DNA of 64,000 nt from Odontocerum albicorne. Its lineage: Eukaryota > Arthropoda > Insecta > Trichoptera > Odontoceridae. The DNA is taken from assembly GCA_949825065.1 (NCBI GenBank), contig OX463839.1, positions 31,381,540-31,445,539 of the forward strand, given 5' to 3'. Made by a program: the position numbers and the translations under genes. Positions 36,040 to 46,606 of this stretch are shown one piece after another. The notes under the pieces were generated by a model. That model did not search any database. It was not told where the DNA came from and saw nothing but the letters and a program-made list of their open reading frames with translations. Positions within the stretch are counted from its first letter, which is position 1, and each line of letters starts with the position of its first letter.

Positions 36040-39000
36040 ATGGATAATTCTTTTGATTCAATTGATTGTAATAGTATTGTAAAATATGAACTTTTTTATG
36101 GAATCTGCCAATGTTGTTTGGCTGAAGGTGATCTCAATTCCATTCTAGAATCATTCAGTTATAATGATAACATTGAAGTTTATTCTGATGTATTAAACAA
36201 ATGTTTCTCCATAGAGGTTAGTATTTTTATTTCATTCGTAAGGTACCTGAATTGATGATGTGCAAATGATGACGATCATAGTCAGGAAACAATATTGTCT
36301 TCGGCCCAATAATCAAGTTTTTGGATTAAGAACCACTGAAGTAGGCAAGTAACTCACAGGTTGCCATTGGACATGTTGAAAATACTATTGTATGTGGACA
36401 GGCAACAATACACATCTAGCGCATACACACATACGTACGAGGGTGGATCAAATATAAACGAGACTTTTTGTTATAATTTTTTTTATTTGCAGAAAGAAAA
36501 AGACCGAGTACACATAATTTTTCTACATAATCTTCTGCTTTCTCAGTGGATCGGTAGTTTTTTTGTCCCGTCATAAAAAGAAGTGTGTTGTGTCACCAGC
36601 CAATTGCGCTCAAACCCCTCGACTCCATCGTCGTCGTTAAATTGTTGGCCTCCCAGAGCTTCTTTCAATAGCCCAAAGAAATGAAAGTCGCAGGGCGATA
36701 GATCAGGGCTATAGGGAGAATGTTCCAGTCGTGTCCAACTCATTTCCTCTTATTGTCCACATGTTACAGCTGTAGTAGGGGGCCTTACGTTGTTATGGAG
36801 AAGAATCACTTCTCGTATCGGTCGGTCATGTCTTTTGCATCGATAAGCAAGTTTAACTTCTCAAAAGCTCGCAGTAGTACGCTGCATTGATGGTGCGATG
36901 ATCGTGCAAAAAATCAATGTGCAAAATGCCGCGCCGATGCCAAAAAACGGTCGCAAACACCTTACCAGCTAACAGCAGAGTCTTGGCTTTCACAGGGGCC
37001 AAGGTCTCAAAAATGTGTTCCCTTCTTGTGTAAACCGCGCCAAATGTGTCACAGACGTGCAAATGTGTCAACTTTTGTTCTGCAATCAAAAGATGTGGGA
37101 CCCATCGAGCAGACACTTACGGAATTCTAGGTCCTTTGTGATCATGGATTGAGTGCTCCCATAACTTATTCCTATCTCACAACAAATTTTGGAAACCGGC
37201 AAACGTCGGTCACCTTCCAGAAGATCACGAATGGCGTTAATGTCCTGTTCGGTAATGCTTGTCCGTGGACGACGATCATAGCTCTCGTTTTCGACCCTTT
37301 CACGGTCTTTCATGAACTCCTTATGCCAGGCAAACACACTGGGCTTTGACAGTGTTTGATCCCCTAACTGTGCCGTCAGTCTCCGCAGAATTAGGCCAGT
37401 TTTACATCCTCACAAGCGAGAAACTGATAATTATACATAGCGCAATCGACGAGTGCACCTCTTTCTTAGACATTGTGTGCCATACTAATGACGGAATCTG
37501 CCGAGGCCGGCCTACCGCTCTCCTCGCTCCTGATATCTCCACCCAACACTTCTCGAGTCGGCCGCACGCTCCATTTAAAATTACGCGCTCTAAAAAAAAG
37601 TCTCGTTTATATTTGATCCACTCTCTTGTAACTGAAATCATTTTTTTGGGTACCATCGGGAAAAAAAACTGAAATCTCTGTGTAAAAGACCAGCATCTTA
37701 CCATCTAGGACATGGGAGTCTTACGAAGTATATTTTGTTATAAAAACAATGTATTCGATTATAAATATGTTTTTCTTTTCAGGTTCAAAATGATGATAAA
37801 AATCTTGAGTCTCTCTACCTCATATGTAATTCTTGTGTTGAAAAGCTTAAACAGAGTTTTGCTTTTCGTCTTCAAATTGAAAAATCTCAAATTTGGCTGA
37901 AGGAAGTTAAAAGTTCAACACTTCAAAAATGCACTTATTTAGATGGTAAAATGTTAACATATTTAAATATTTTATTGTATTGTATTACACTTTCATTGTA
38001 TACAGCACAACCTGGTGGTATGATTGACCATGGAGCAATCTCTTCCAACCAACCAAAGGAATGATAAGTGGAAACCGGATATCAACGGGAATTAAAACTG
38101 CTACCCCTGAGTTGTAAGTTAGGCATCTTTTTCAAAAAAAAAAATTTAAATAACTTCTTTCTATAATTTTAATATATATATTTTTTTATATGTATTTCAC
38201 GAATTTTAATACAAAATCAATCATGGTTTTTTAATAAAAGTTGCAAATCTGTATTTTTAAGATAAATTAATTACAATTTTAAGTCATTCATTTGTATGGT
38301 ATTCTTCAACATCTCATTCAACTACATAGATCATTTGGTGGCATACAAATGTCGAATGCAATCGTGTGCAGATGACATGGTAGTGTTGGCGGAGAGAAGA
38401 TGAATTGCAGGTTTGGTAAGTAAATTGTTTGAGAAATGCAAAGAGGAAGACCTGAGAATGAATGATGCGAAATCCAAAGTACTGGTGATAGAAAAGTGTG
38501 AAAGGAAAAGTTATTGTGATATATGGGTGAATAATGAAAGATTGGAGCAAGTTGGCGAATTCTGCTTTTTGGGTAGTATATTCTCAGATGATGGAAGAGT
38601 TAAGAGGGATATCGAACGGCGTGTAGCGATAAGAAATAAAGTCAATGGAGCACTAAAACATATATATTTGTACCGGACAGCATCAAAATTTGCTGTGATG
38701 ACAGTCCACAAAAGTATTTTTGTGCCAATTTTGATGTATGGTAATGAAACGTGGAAAAGACTGAGAGGTGCCAAATAAATGTAGCGTTAGGAAAAAATGT
38801 TAATGGGGCACTAAAACACATATACTTGAACCGGACAGTATCAAAATCTGCTAAGATCCACAATAGTATTTTGGTGCCAACGTTGATGTATGGTAGTGAA
38901 ATGTGGACGTGGAAAAAGATAGATGAGCCAAACAAACGCTCTAGAAATGCATGCTTTGAGACAAATACATGGAGTAACAATGTATGACAGAATACGAAAT

Positions 39001-40886
39001 TAAGTGATTAGGGATGAATGTGAACTTAACGCTGATGTGTTGAGTAAGATGAAGAAGTGCACGCTGAGATGGTATGAGTATGTGGAACGAATGAATGAAG
39101 AAAAACTTACAAAACAGATATATAGTACACAAATGTGACTGGAAGACCAAGGAAAGTATAGTTTGATCAAGTGAATGATATTCTGAAAGAAGGAAATGTA
39201 GAAATTGTATGGATTTACAAGAAGCTAAGGATGTGTCAAGGTAGGAAAGTTTGGCATTCTGTCATTTTTGCCTACTCCGACAGGGAGATGGTGTGATGGT
39301 ATGTATGTAACAAGTAAATCTTATTTGTCACTAAATGTAAATTCTAATCCAAAATAAAAAAGATTGACGAATCTGGACTAGAAATTAAAAAAACCCTTTT
39401 TTTTTTACGATTTAAATATTTGACGGTGCTTTTCAGCTTACCAATAAAATAAACAATATATCATATTAAGTACCAAACCCCCAATGTAAGCACCAATTTT
39501 TATGGTCCATGGTTAAGATATCTGTACTTAAAATTCTTAGCAATAATTAGTTTTGTTTTGTAAGATTTCACAAGTCTTTCGGAGAAATTTGAGATGTTTA
39601 AATATTTATTTATTTTGTCAGAATCATGGATAATTCTGTTGAGTACACGGCAACATTTCATCAGCTGCGGGGCCATGCAACTTAGTAGGAACGCTGCTGC
39701 CACACTAAGTAGCCCAACTAGGCCATAGGGCTGCAACTATTTTTAGTGTTTATCTGTATAAAACCAAATTTGAAATTAACAACCATTCCAAATTACTACC
39801 CAATGATGTTATCAATATGTGACCCAACCACCTCCATCAAATAAGGATCATTATTGTGTCATTTGAAAGTTCTAAGTAATATGCATATTATTGATTCAAA
39901 TAAGCTTTTGTTCTTTTCTAGATTCCCCAAAAGAAGAAGACTCGGAAGAGTATTTATGTGATGAAACCTTTTCCGACTCGGATCCTATGTTTGAAAAAAA
40001 GCAGAATAAAAGGGCAGCAATTAAAATTACCAAAGTACAAAAAACTAAAAATAAACCAAAAGGGAAATTAAAAATTGTACGGAGAAACATTCCTCAAAAA
40101 ATTTTTTATGACTTTCCTAAAAGTGATATAGAGAAAATGACCAAAGAAGAATATTTGAAATTGTATAATCGATATTATCATTTAGAGCTTTTACCTTTCA
40201 AAATAAATAAAAATGACAGATCCTGTCATATCTGTAGTGAAAAATTCCGTTTTCATAAAGGTTTACTCGACCACATGCGAATTCACTTTCCAAATTTTAT
40301 TTGTGATTCCTGTGGAAAATCATTTGTAACCAAAAAAAATTTAGAAAAACATAAACAGAGACACGCTGATGAGAAAGTTGCTTGTGAAATTTGTGATAAA
40401 ATCCTAAAGAAATCTTCATTGTTAGATCATATGCGTCGTCATTCTGGAACTAATGCTAAAAATAAATGTACCGAGTGTTCAGAATATTTTGCCAACTATT
40501 ATAAACGTCAAGATCATATGGAGTCAGTTCATGGTATAGCAAAACCAAAGTATGATTGTAAATTATGTTCTAAACTATTTGCAACAAATAGTGCCTTGTA
40601 TCGACATGTTCGCAGTTTTCACTCTCAAGAACGTAACTTTACTTGCAGTGAATGCGATAAAAGTTTTTATTCAATTCAACGTTTGAAAGACCACTCAATT
40701 GTACATAGCAAAGTTAAAAACTTTTCATGTGATGTATGTTTTAAGGCTTTTGGCAGAAAAAATTCTTTAAGGCAGCATTTGAAAATACATAGTAGTGTCA
40801 AAGAACACCAGTGCTCGATTTGTGGTAGAGAATTCACTCAAAAATGTTCATTAATAGGTCACATGAAAGTACACTCAATACCGTAA
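36040..40886 (+). CDS. ZAD-C2H2 zinc-finger protein, eight fingers, three exons
   Basis: Exons 36040-36216, 37783-37945 and 39922-40886 join in phases 0 and 1 (ATAGAG|GTTAGT, TTTCAG|GTTCAA, GATG|GTAAAA, TTCTAG|ATTCCC) into 434 residues. Residues 1-100 or so form a ZAD domain with CxxC pairs C23/C26 (GICQCCLAEG) and C75/C78 (ICNSCVEKL), split by intron 1. An acidic then lysine-rich linker (SPKEEDSEEYLCDETFSDSD...) follows, then eight C2H2 fingers, from CHICSEKFRFHKGLLDHM to CSICGREFTQKCSLIGHM. Finger-to-finger linkers are short, fitting sequence-specific DNA binding in the nucleus. Its closest relative in view is the minus-strand gene ending at 22324, which has the same layout. Intron 1 carries a mariner and intron 2 a LINE. 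The frame is intact, so it is probably functional. Target genes are unknown. Confidence 0.88.
36262..36432 (-). repeat. Dispersed repeat, family C, copy 1
   Basis: On the minus strand: 'gcgctagatgtgtattgttg', 'cctacttcagtggttcttaa' and 'gccgaagacaatattgt'. The matching plus-strand copy is at 49590-49770 ('gcgctagatatgtgctagtg', 'ccttcttcagtggttctcaa', 'gccaaagacaatattct'). No ends or coding were recognised. Confidence 0.6.
36438..37628 (-). mobile_element. mariner-like element 3 in ZAD gene intron 1
   Basis: TA at 36436-36437 and 37629-37630. Left end CGAGGGTGGATCAAATATAA, right end read inward CAAGAGAGTGGATCAAATAT; both continue into AAACGAGACTTTTT. The length of 1191 bp fits a mariner. It is antisense to the host gene and unrelated in its ends to the mariners at 23623 and 25031. 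Confidence 0.85.
36540..37400 (-). pseudogene. mariner-like transposase 3, degenerate
   Basis: Pieces in order on the minus strand: FAWHKEFMKDRERVENESYD and RRPRTSITEQDINAIRDLLE (HTH region), VSKICCEIGISYGSTQSMIT, RWVPHLLIAEQKLTHLHVCD, KTLLLAGKVFATVFWHRRGI and LHIDFLHDHRTINAAYYCEL, then HSPYSPDLSPCDFHFFGLLK, which holds the third D, and GFERNWLVTQHTSFYDGTKK. Several frameshifts separate them, and the segment that would hold the first catalytic D around 37000 is not readable. Inactive. Confidence 0.75.
37995..38135 (-). repeat. Lepidopteran-type dispersed repeat fragment
   Basis: On the minus strand it reads 'gggtagcagttttaattccc' and later 'ggttggttggaagagattgc'. It shares its second half with the end of the repeat at 50510-50700 ('ggttagaaaaggttgccgca'). 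It lies in intron 2 of the ZAD gene. Confidence 0.4.
38310..39312 (+). mobile_element. RTE-like LINE fragment, longest copy
   Basis: Starts inside the reverse transcriptase with CADDMVVLAERR (ADD catalytic box, about 38360-38400), then KLFEKCKEEDLRMNDAKSKV, WVNNERLEQVGEFCFLGSIF, GRVKRDIERRVAIRNKVNGA and a broken C-terminal part up to GRPRKV and DQVNDILKEGN near 39180. The 3' tail ends around 39312 with 'gtgatggtatgtatg'. About 150 bp (38640-38770, [17 protein letters not shown]... and LMYGNETW) recur diverged at 38795-38925 ([17 protein letters not shown]... and LMYGSEMW). It lies in intron 2 of the ZAD gene, in the same orientation. Confidence 0.8.
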
Positions 40887-41098
40887 TTTTTTCTATCTAT
40901 CATTCTTATGATCTCATATTCATTTGTTTTTATTTTTGTAACATTTGTGAAACAATCCTAGTCTTATTTTTAATTTTATAAGCATTTTGATTCCATTTAG
41001 TTGATTGAAAATATACTTTTTTAATATTAATTTTTTTTTTTTATTTCCCACCAATGATTAAAGAATTCTTCAGTGTTGTGAACATTTCTGAAAGTGTA

Positions 41099-41640
41099 CG
41101 AGGTGGAATCAGAAAGTTCCCGGGCTAGGCCTAAAACATGATCATGCCGAATTTGAAGCACTGAGGTTATGAAAAGCTCACACGTTGTTGCTATTCCTTT
41201 TGATTTTGTCTTTTATTTTGTAACACTTGCTCTTGCACTAATACAACTGTTTCTAGAGTGAGTGCATCTGCTGGTCAGCTTTGACGAGGGACAACTTCAA
41301 TCGATTTTCTGTCTAAGTAAAACTGTTTAGGCCAATCTTTCACTGAAGAATACGACGGATAAAATTCTCTGTTGACTGCATTTAGATGCAGTATAATTGG
41401 TCATTTAATTTCTGCTGGGCTTTTCCTTTTTTTAGAAGAAACTTGATAACCGCCCTATATGCAGTTTTTAACATTTCAGAATATAGTGAAAAAACACTTC
41501 TATGGGTTCTAGTTGACATACGACTGAGGGTAGAGGTATCAAATTTTAACTAACATCGCCACCCATGGGCATGCCTGGCATGTTGTTCTATTTTGTCCTA
41601 TCTAAATTGTTCTGACTGGAAACTTTTGAATTTTAGTGGT
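41099..41640 (-). mobile_element. mariner remnant with internal deletion
   Basis: Left end after TA (41097-41098): CGAGGTGGAATCAGAAAGTT, a typical mariner end. Minus-strand coding near 41245-41450 reads SSKKRKSPAEIK-stop, YPSYSSVKDWPKQFYLDRKS and IEVVPRQS-stop-PADALT, the N-terminal HTH region of a mariner transposase. The catalytic half is missing, and the right inverted repeat is not clear. Confidence 0.6.
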
Positions 41641-41644
41641 TTAT

Positions 41645-42595
41645 ACATTTCATATAAAATAGTATCTACAAGATTATTTATATTTAAATCAACTAAATTG
41701 TGTTATCTATTAGTAATATTTTTAATACTTATGTAAAGAGAAGAATTGTCAACTTTTTTAGAAATAACTTGCTGTTATCAGAAAGGAGAAAAATCTTAAT
41801 GTAACACTTCAGGAACAGAACTTGAATCAATCCAACTAATTCAACTACCTTAGAATAGAGTACACAAATTATTATGATGGACATGAACTGGATAGAAGTT
41901 AGTTGCTCCTTTCTATCACTCAATCATCTGAAAGAAAACCACGAAACATTACGTTTTATGAAGTTGCCTACTTTCTCTAATGGGAAACTCAAAAAATCTA
42001 CAAGAAAGGACCAGATCAAGAGTTCAGGTTGCATAAAATACAGAAATCTGACGAACCATAAACACAAAACCCTTTCAAATGAAAATAGTATGTGTACAAA
42101 TGCCAGAAACAAGAATACTTGAGGAATTTTCAAAACCAGCCTAGATGGAAGAATACTAATAAATCGTCCCAGGAGTTGGGGGGGGAAATGGGAGAGTTGC
42201 TTGCATGCATTGAGATCTGCAATGGTGAAGCTGCAACATTTGATTTCAGATTCTTGTAATGATCATTTGAAATTGGATGGCATATTTTATTGGATATAGA
42301 TTTTATGCATTAGATATAAAAATTATTAAGGTTGAAGGACAATTGACATAATCATGTATATTTATGATTTATTTACATAATCGACTTTATGTTATCATTT
42401 TGTTTTTTTTATAGAGAGAAGTATAGCCTATTTTTTTAATATTCTTCAGCAATAAGATACCTATGTTTGTTTCACCATTGGTCGAATTTTATTGCAGGAT
42501 GAAATATGTAAATAAATGTACAATTAATAAATAAATCCTTGCATGGCTCAAAATATTAAAAAATAAATACACCTAGGGTTGTACAGCTAATGTTT
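41645..42595. other. AT-rich intergenic sequence
   Basis: Open frames at 41874-42122 (plus) and 41729-42133 (minus) overlap each other and show no domain. The plus frame (MDMNWIEVSCSFLSLNHLKE...) is lysine-rich at its end and unassigned. Confidence 0.35.
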
Positions 42596-42596
42596 C

Positions 42597-43147
42597 TAGG
42601 TCATTCAGGCAGAAGAGTCATTTTGCAATAGTGTAACACTCTCTGTATTACACAACTTATATAGTGGTATAGGTTTTAGAATGCCACACGATTGGTTCGC
42701 GCAGAGCGCACGTTTGTATTGTTGTTAAAATACTCAGTAGAAAAACACTACCATGTCGAAATTAGGAGTGCTATTTTTGTTTAATGTAATGTATAATTCA
42801 AAATTTTTCGAAAGTTTAGATGAACATTTTTACTTTATAATACTTGAACTTATATTTATTTTTAATCTTGAAAAATTTCATTATTGTTATTTAATCTTTC
42901 CTAGAATTTGCCATTCCTAAAGAATTAATATATGAAATAAACTTACTTTTATTTTATTTTTATGATTATTACAATTTAAACTGACAGCATTTTAATTTAC
43001 AAAACGTGTGTTCATTTCAATGTTTGAATATAAAATATTATTTTTATATTTTTTTGCTTTTTCACTTCATTACAAAAATAAAATGACAAGTTTTTGTAAA
43101 CGCACTGCTACACTATTGCAAAATGACTCTTCTGGCTGAACGATCTA
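42597..43147. mobile_element. MITE with about 40-bp inverted repeats
   Basis: Left end GGTCATTCAGGCAGAAGAGT from 42599, right end read inward GATCGTTCAGCCAGAAGAGT from 43145; the match continues through 'cattttgcaatagtgta'. TA lies on both sides (42597-42598, 43146-43147). The 547-bp interior is AT-rich and non-coding. It is a Tc1/mariner-type miniature element by its TA duplication. Confidence 0.85.
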
Positions 43148-43659
43148 TACAGAATTTGTTTACTAGAAATTTTATTTCTCATTTTATCTGATTCTGAAAG
43201 AAATTATTCAGCAATCAATATGTTAAAAGTATAATCTATAGTGCTGCAATGAAACAGATTGAAAAAATTCATATGCTGGTAGATAAATGTTTTAAAAGGG
43301 AATTATAAAAATAAAAAAAGTACTAATTGACTTAATACATGAAACCATTTGGGATAATTGTGTATTAAATAAACTTTGTAAGACATTATTAACTTAATTT
43401 ATACTTAACACAAGTTTAACTAAAGACTAATCGAGTGTAATTTAAGGGTGGGCTGAGGGGACTCTCGCGAGCTCCTTGTTAAATTTGACTTGGATCAGCG
43501 AGCCTCTTGTTAAATAAAGAATAATTTAATATTCATAGATCAAAGCAGTACCTAGCTTTTCGTCTGTTGATATTTTTTCAAGTATCATGAGACATAAGAC
43601 TCCTTGGCTTTGAGATTCTTCATAAAATAATTAATTCGATTTTTTATATATACAGGGTC

Positions 43660-43880
43660 TTTCAATAAGGACGCTCGATTTTTAAATGTAAATAAAACAC
43701 GTTTTGTGTGAGATATCCACTCAATTTTTCAAATTAATTTAGAGATTTAGATAGATATGTTACAAAAGTCTAAAAATAATTCATAAAATTTTCACTAATC
43801 GCATATTGTCACTGCATGTGGAGGTTTAATTTTCCTCACGACAGATTACCTGTTGATTAGACCAATACTCGGAGAAAGAT
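43660..43880. mobile_element. Possible DNA-transposon end fragment
   Basis: 'tacagggtctttcaataagg' after a TATA run resembles the CAGGGT-type end of Tc1/mariner elements. I found no matching opposite end. Confidence 0.25.
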
Positions 43881-44429
43881 AAAATGCTAATAAAAGGAGG
43901 GTCACAAATTAAAATTAAGTGTAATTAACAAAATAAAATTGAAAGAAAAAATATATAACTTATACATGTGAAAAATGCTTATTGATAAATAAATTTATTT
44001 ATTTACCTTTATATCTTTGGACTGATTTTTAAAGCCCATTTCTTCTTGAACAGAAGGGTGGTTAGGGAGTCCTTGGGTGTATGTACTTTGTATGATGGTG
44101 TCGCTCTTATTCATGTTAACTGGGTCTCCTTCTTGATGCTAGCATATGAGGTATGTATATTACAGATTCAGCTCTCAACTGATAGAAGACAGAGTTACGC
44201 CACCTCAATCAACAGCCAATTCCTTGAACTTTAGCCCAGCTCTGGCACAGCAGAACAATTCCCTTAAGGGTACTCACATCCCTCATCAATCCGCTTCGTA
44301 ATTTATAAACTAACCCATTATTCACATCTCTGATTATAATATGTCAAATTAACATACAACTGATTTGATATCTTACATAATAAATTTAACCAAAATATAA
44401 CTAATACAATTTATCATTTAATTAAGGCA

Positions 44430-44580
44430 TTAACATTGTGGAGGTTTAAAGACATTGTAATTGGTTTTATCAAACACTGTTTATTCCGCTTTATGTAACG
44501 GTATAACCCTACCGGTTTCAAGGTTTTCATCTCATCATCAGGGAGCAGACTCTTAAAAAATAAATTACAATTTATTTAAT
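44430..44580. repeat. Possible dispersed repeat
   Basis: Contains 'caaacactgtttattccgct' and 'cctaccggtttcaaggtttt', which stand out from the AT-rich background. No second copy was found in the window, so this is only a suspicion. Confidence 0.2.
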
Positions 44581-44949
44581 TTTATTCAAGTTCAGGGATA
44601 TGAGAAGGAATTTTAAAAAAAGGAAGTGTAGCAGCCCATGCTCTTAACTCTCAACTTACTTAATAAATTACTAATTACTGAAAAGAATTCAATTGACACT
44701 TGACTTAGGAAATTCCTCGCAGACGAGTGTGATTGTCACTATCCTGTGCACTCTGGGAAGTGATGAATCTAAGAGCCCAATCTGGATCCATACACCTTAT
44801 GGCAGTGTGAACACATTTTTCCAGCCAGCATCTGGTGACTCGTTGCTGGTCGCTCTAAAGCTTTATGTACTTTTTGTTTTCACAGCATGTCATTCTTTAA
44901 TATTTTCATTATTAATAGATGTCAGAAAAACATTTATTTAGGCGGTGTA

Positions 44950-45190
44950 GGACAGCATATATGGTAAGAAGATAAACAAAGGTGATCTATTCCCCCTGTA
45001 CAGCACCGGTACAAAAATTGTAAAATAGGTGGATGGCTGCCGCTCAATACTTGGAGATTCCGATTTACTTCTTGCTTTTCCGGTGAAAGGTAGCAGGGTG
45101 AAAAAATTCCTCTTTAGCAAGTACTAGTTGATCGTAAATAAAACATAGTAGACTTTCCAGAAACTGAGAATATATTTTTGACATTTTCCG
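44950..45190. repeat. GC-rich dispersed repeat, copy 2
   Basis: Diverged copy of the block at 8390-8790, in the same orientation: 'gaaaggtagcagggtgaaaa', 'aattcctctttag', 'taaataaaacatagtagact', 'aactgagaatatattt'. The frame on its minus strand (45120-44938) corresponds to the frame of copy 1, but with no recognised domain. Confidence 0.5.
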
Positions 45191-45199
45191 TTCCTTATA

Positions 45200-46600
45200 T
45201 GCAGCCCATCGCTCATCATAAGCCCCTTTATTCACCCGTGTAAGCCGTCATGGCTTACTAGATACTTTGTATACCGCATATTCGTCGCTTGCATGGGCCG
45301 TCCGACGTTTTATAGTGACTATTGCCAAGACCACGCATAAGGAACATTTCGTTATAATAGGTACACAGCAATTACAAATAAATCATATTTTTTTAGGTGA
45401 TGCATACATTCGATACACCCCCCTTACACGCCTTTCAAGTTCGAGGTTCGTCCGATGATGACGGTAATTTGAAATTTATAAACATCATATATTTGTCATA
45501 TTTTGCATGGAAAAAAATCATTCTCAAACATTTAGGCGAACGGGATTTTTTTTATGATCCTAGCTGGCGCATTTTCTTTCAGGCAAACAATTATTTATCT
45601 GTGAAAGGAAAATTTCACCAATATGACCGTGTTTGTCACCTGCCCTTGGAAAAGGGATCGCCAGTCAGTTGGGGCGCATTACCCAACAACTGGCTATCAC
45701 TTTTTCATTACGCTTTATGACATTTGGATGTGAATTTGGGATCTCGTGGGGATTAATAACGAATGCTGGTACCTTTTGTTTATTGTCTTTTAGAGGTCCC
45801 GCCTGGTGCGCAACATAAAAAATTATATTCGTCAAGAAAGGTCGTTAAGTTATAAAATCTTTTGGCAGCATCATTCATGTTCTTCTTTTTTGTTTTTTTT
45901 AGCCTATCAAGAGTGTTTTTTGACATACATATATCATAAAAATAATAATTTTAACACTTATAAATAAATTTAATATGAATTAATTACTTTCACGTATTAC
46001 TTGAAATAATAGTAGACATTTAACATATGTATATAAAGGGATTCAATTTAAATATAACTCAAATTAACGTAAAAAAATTAAATTAAATATAATTCGACTT
46101 TTAACCTTGCCGCGGAATATTGTCGTTATAGCGTGCTCGGCAGTAAAAAATCGCTTAGTTTCAAGCTAAAAAAATGTCCTAAAATGTAGTATAACGTTTT
46201 AATTCTAAGACCGTGTATTACGTTTTTGTCTTTGAACATAGGCAAGGAATATTATTTGACACATTTGTCAGTGATGGTAATTGTCATTTCAGACAAGAAG
46301 TGAATTGGGAATGTTTTTTCTACTAATTTCACAATTATATTATTCAAGATATTCTACACTGCAAGATTTATAATACAATAATCAAAATTGTGTTCATAAC
46401 TTCTTACGTATCATGTATATATAAACAAATAAATAATCTAGTTCTGTGTGTGATGAAATTTGTTATTGGATAATTTTTCTACTACCTGAAGTCATATTAT
46501 CTCAAAAAAAATAAAATGGTTTGTTGATACAAGATAATTTTAAAATTATATTTTTTTCTGATATTGAATAATTGTAAATATGATGGATATATTTTCATAT
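45200..46600. other. Unassigned sequence before the first recognised RagC exon
   Basis: Frames at 45267-45818 (plus) overlap in different phases; 45397-45720 includes LPLEKGSPVSWGALPNNWLS, with no domain I know. The start-codon exon of RagC should lie at or upstream of this stretch, but I could not identify it. Confidence 0.35.
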
Positions 46601-46606
46601 TTGTAG

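Noticed and set aside
37346..37704. Overlapping ORFs of about 100 codons on both strands
   Set aside because: They fall in the terminal region of the mariner-like element and match no family.
38511..39150. Minus-strand ORFs of 69-112 codons
   Set aside because: Antisense to the RTE-like LINE copy; the same shadows appear at 334-636 and 7728-8073.
45397..45818. Possible gene with SPVSWGALPNNWLSLFHYAL
   Set aside because: Two overlapping frames in a GC-mixed block with no recognised domain or splice signals; not strong enough to call.
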